Positions 63,806-64,000 of a stretch of 64,000 bases of DNA are shown one piece after another. The stretch spans positions 65,895 to 129,894 of the forward strand of contig PLZW01000016.1 of assembly GCA_003153575.1 (NCBI GenBank). Reading direction: 5' to 3'. The notes beneath the pieces are model-generated. The model saw nothing but the letters and a program-made list of their open reading frames with translations. It was not told where the DNA came from and ran no database searches. A program made the translations under genes and the position numbers. The stretch comes from Acidimicrobiaceae bacterium. GTDB lineage: Bacteria; Actinomycetota; Acidimicrobiia; Acidimicrobiales; RAAP-2. Every line of letters begins with the position of its first letter. Positions within the stretch are counted from its first letter, which is position 1.

Positions 63806-64000
63806 CTAGCGCTGGTGACAGGCCTTGGCCTTCCTACCGCTCCCGCACGGGCAGGGCTCGTTGCGACCGGCTAGCCGGAACACGTCGCGGACCTCGTCGG
63901 CGTAGCGGCCGCTCCGCAGCAGCTGGGCCATGAGCCGCATCGGCCCGTCGATGTGGGTGAAGAACGATTTGTAGCCGGCACACAGGTAGTTGAGCCCGTC
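63806..64000 (-). CDS. 3' end of a radical-SAM sulfatase-maturase-like gene with SEC-C tail
   Basis: Only the last 64 residues lie in the window; the 5' part is beyond the right edge. The fragment begins DGLNYLCAGYKSFFTHIDGP, as near the C-terminus of anaerobic sulfatase-maturating enzymes, and ends with a SEC-C metal-binding motif, CPCGSGRKAKACH. The stop is TAG at 63806-63808. The family call rests on this short tail and should be treated as provisional. Confidence 0.7.
   Translation of the reverse strand, partial: DGLNYLCAGYKSFFTHIDGPMRLMAQLLRSGRYADEVRDVFRLAGRNEPCPCGSGRKAKACHQR

Overview
The window is 64 kb of gap-poor, very GC-rich DNA. Translation uses many GTG and some TTG starts, and ATGA or GTGA gene overlaps are common. 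The gene types (fused LivH-LivM permease, many SDRs and acyl-CoA dehydrogenases, P450 with a His-type ferredoxin, KstR2-like TetR regulator, SCO2322-like surface protein, MurD2-MurL pair) point to an actinomycete-group chromosome, most likely class Acidimicrobiia. The class assignment is inference. No tRNA, rRNA, CRISPR array, insertion sequence or phage gene was seen.

Region 1 (8-20,177) is a catabolic island. It starts with a branched-chain-amino-acid-type ABC transporter lacking its binding protein (livF, livG, livHM fusion) and a luciferase-like flavin oxidoreductase. Next come a Rieske ring-hydroxylating oxygenase operon (with SnoaL-like, TauD-like, SDR and carboxymuconolactone-decarboxylase-like genes), a Baeyer-Villiger monooxygenase, a cyclase-family hydrolase, an amidohydrolase-SDR pair, a class II aldolase, an acyl-CoA dehydrogenase, a fused two-subunit thiamine-dependent E1 dehydrogenase, another SDR and a KstR2-like TetR regulator. 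Four divergent promoters share a 16-bp operator-like motif, TGTACCGNNCGGTACA, that runs into the -10 boxes. A weaker fifth copy precedes the solute-binding lipoprotein at 34.9 kb. Together these look like one regulon for oxidative opening and beta-oxidation-like breakdown of an unidentified cyclic compound.

Region 2 (20,497-28,567) holds an acyl-CoA ligase, a second TetR regulator, a P450-SDR operon, a TesB-type thioesterase, a second acyl-CoA dehydrogenase, a P450-type ferredoxin, a VOC protein and a ferritin-like protein. A 28-bp palindrome between the second TetR gene and the P450 recurs in front of the reductase-SnoaL-SDR operon at 36.6 kb, which suggests a second regulon.

Region 3 (28,583-49,694) is mainly housekeeping and stress genes: a redoxin, the alternative D-glutamate route of peptidoglycan synthesis (murD2-murL), a SixA-like phosphatase, two aldo/keto reductases, the orphan LivK-like lipoprotein, DsbA-like, HDAC-like and UspA proteins, a biotin-carrier/carboxyltransferase fusion, a GNAT-AAA+ fusion, an SRPBCC protein, a DUF167 protein, ribonuclease Z and a second acyl-CoA synthetase.

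Region 4 (49,785-54,750) is an ECF-type vitamin transporter operon (surface protein, T, double ATPase, S) preceded by a recognisable cobalamin riboswitch, so it probably imports B12 or a corrinoid. Region 5 (54,805-60,856) is a sugar operon: xylose isomerase, GH3 glycosidase, xylulokinase, glycerate kinase. Region 6 (61,007-64,000) has a membrane-protein gene with an apparent one-base frameshift, a two-helix-pore potassium channel, a nitronate-monooxygenase-like enzyme, a small membrane protein and the 3' end of a radical-SAM sulfatase-maturase-like gene with a SEC-C tail.
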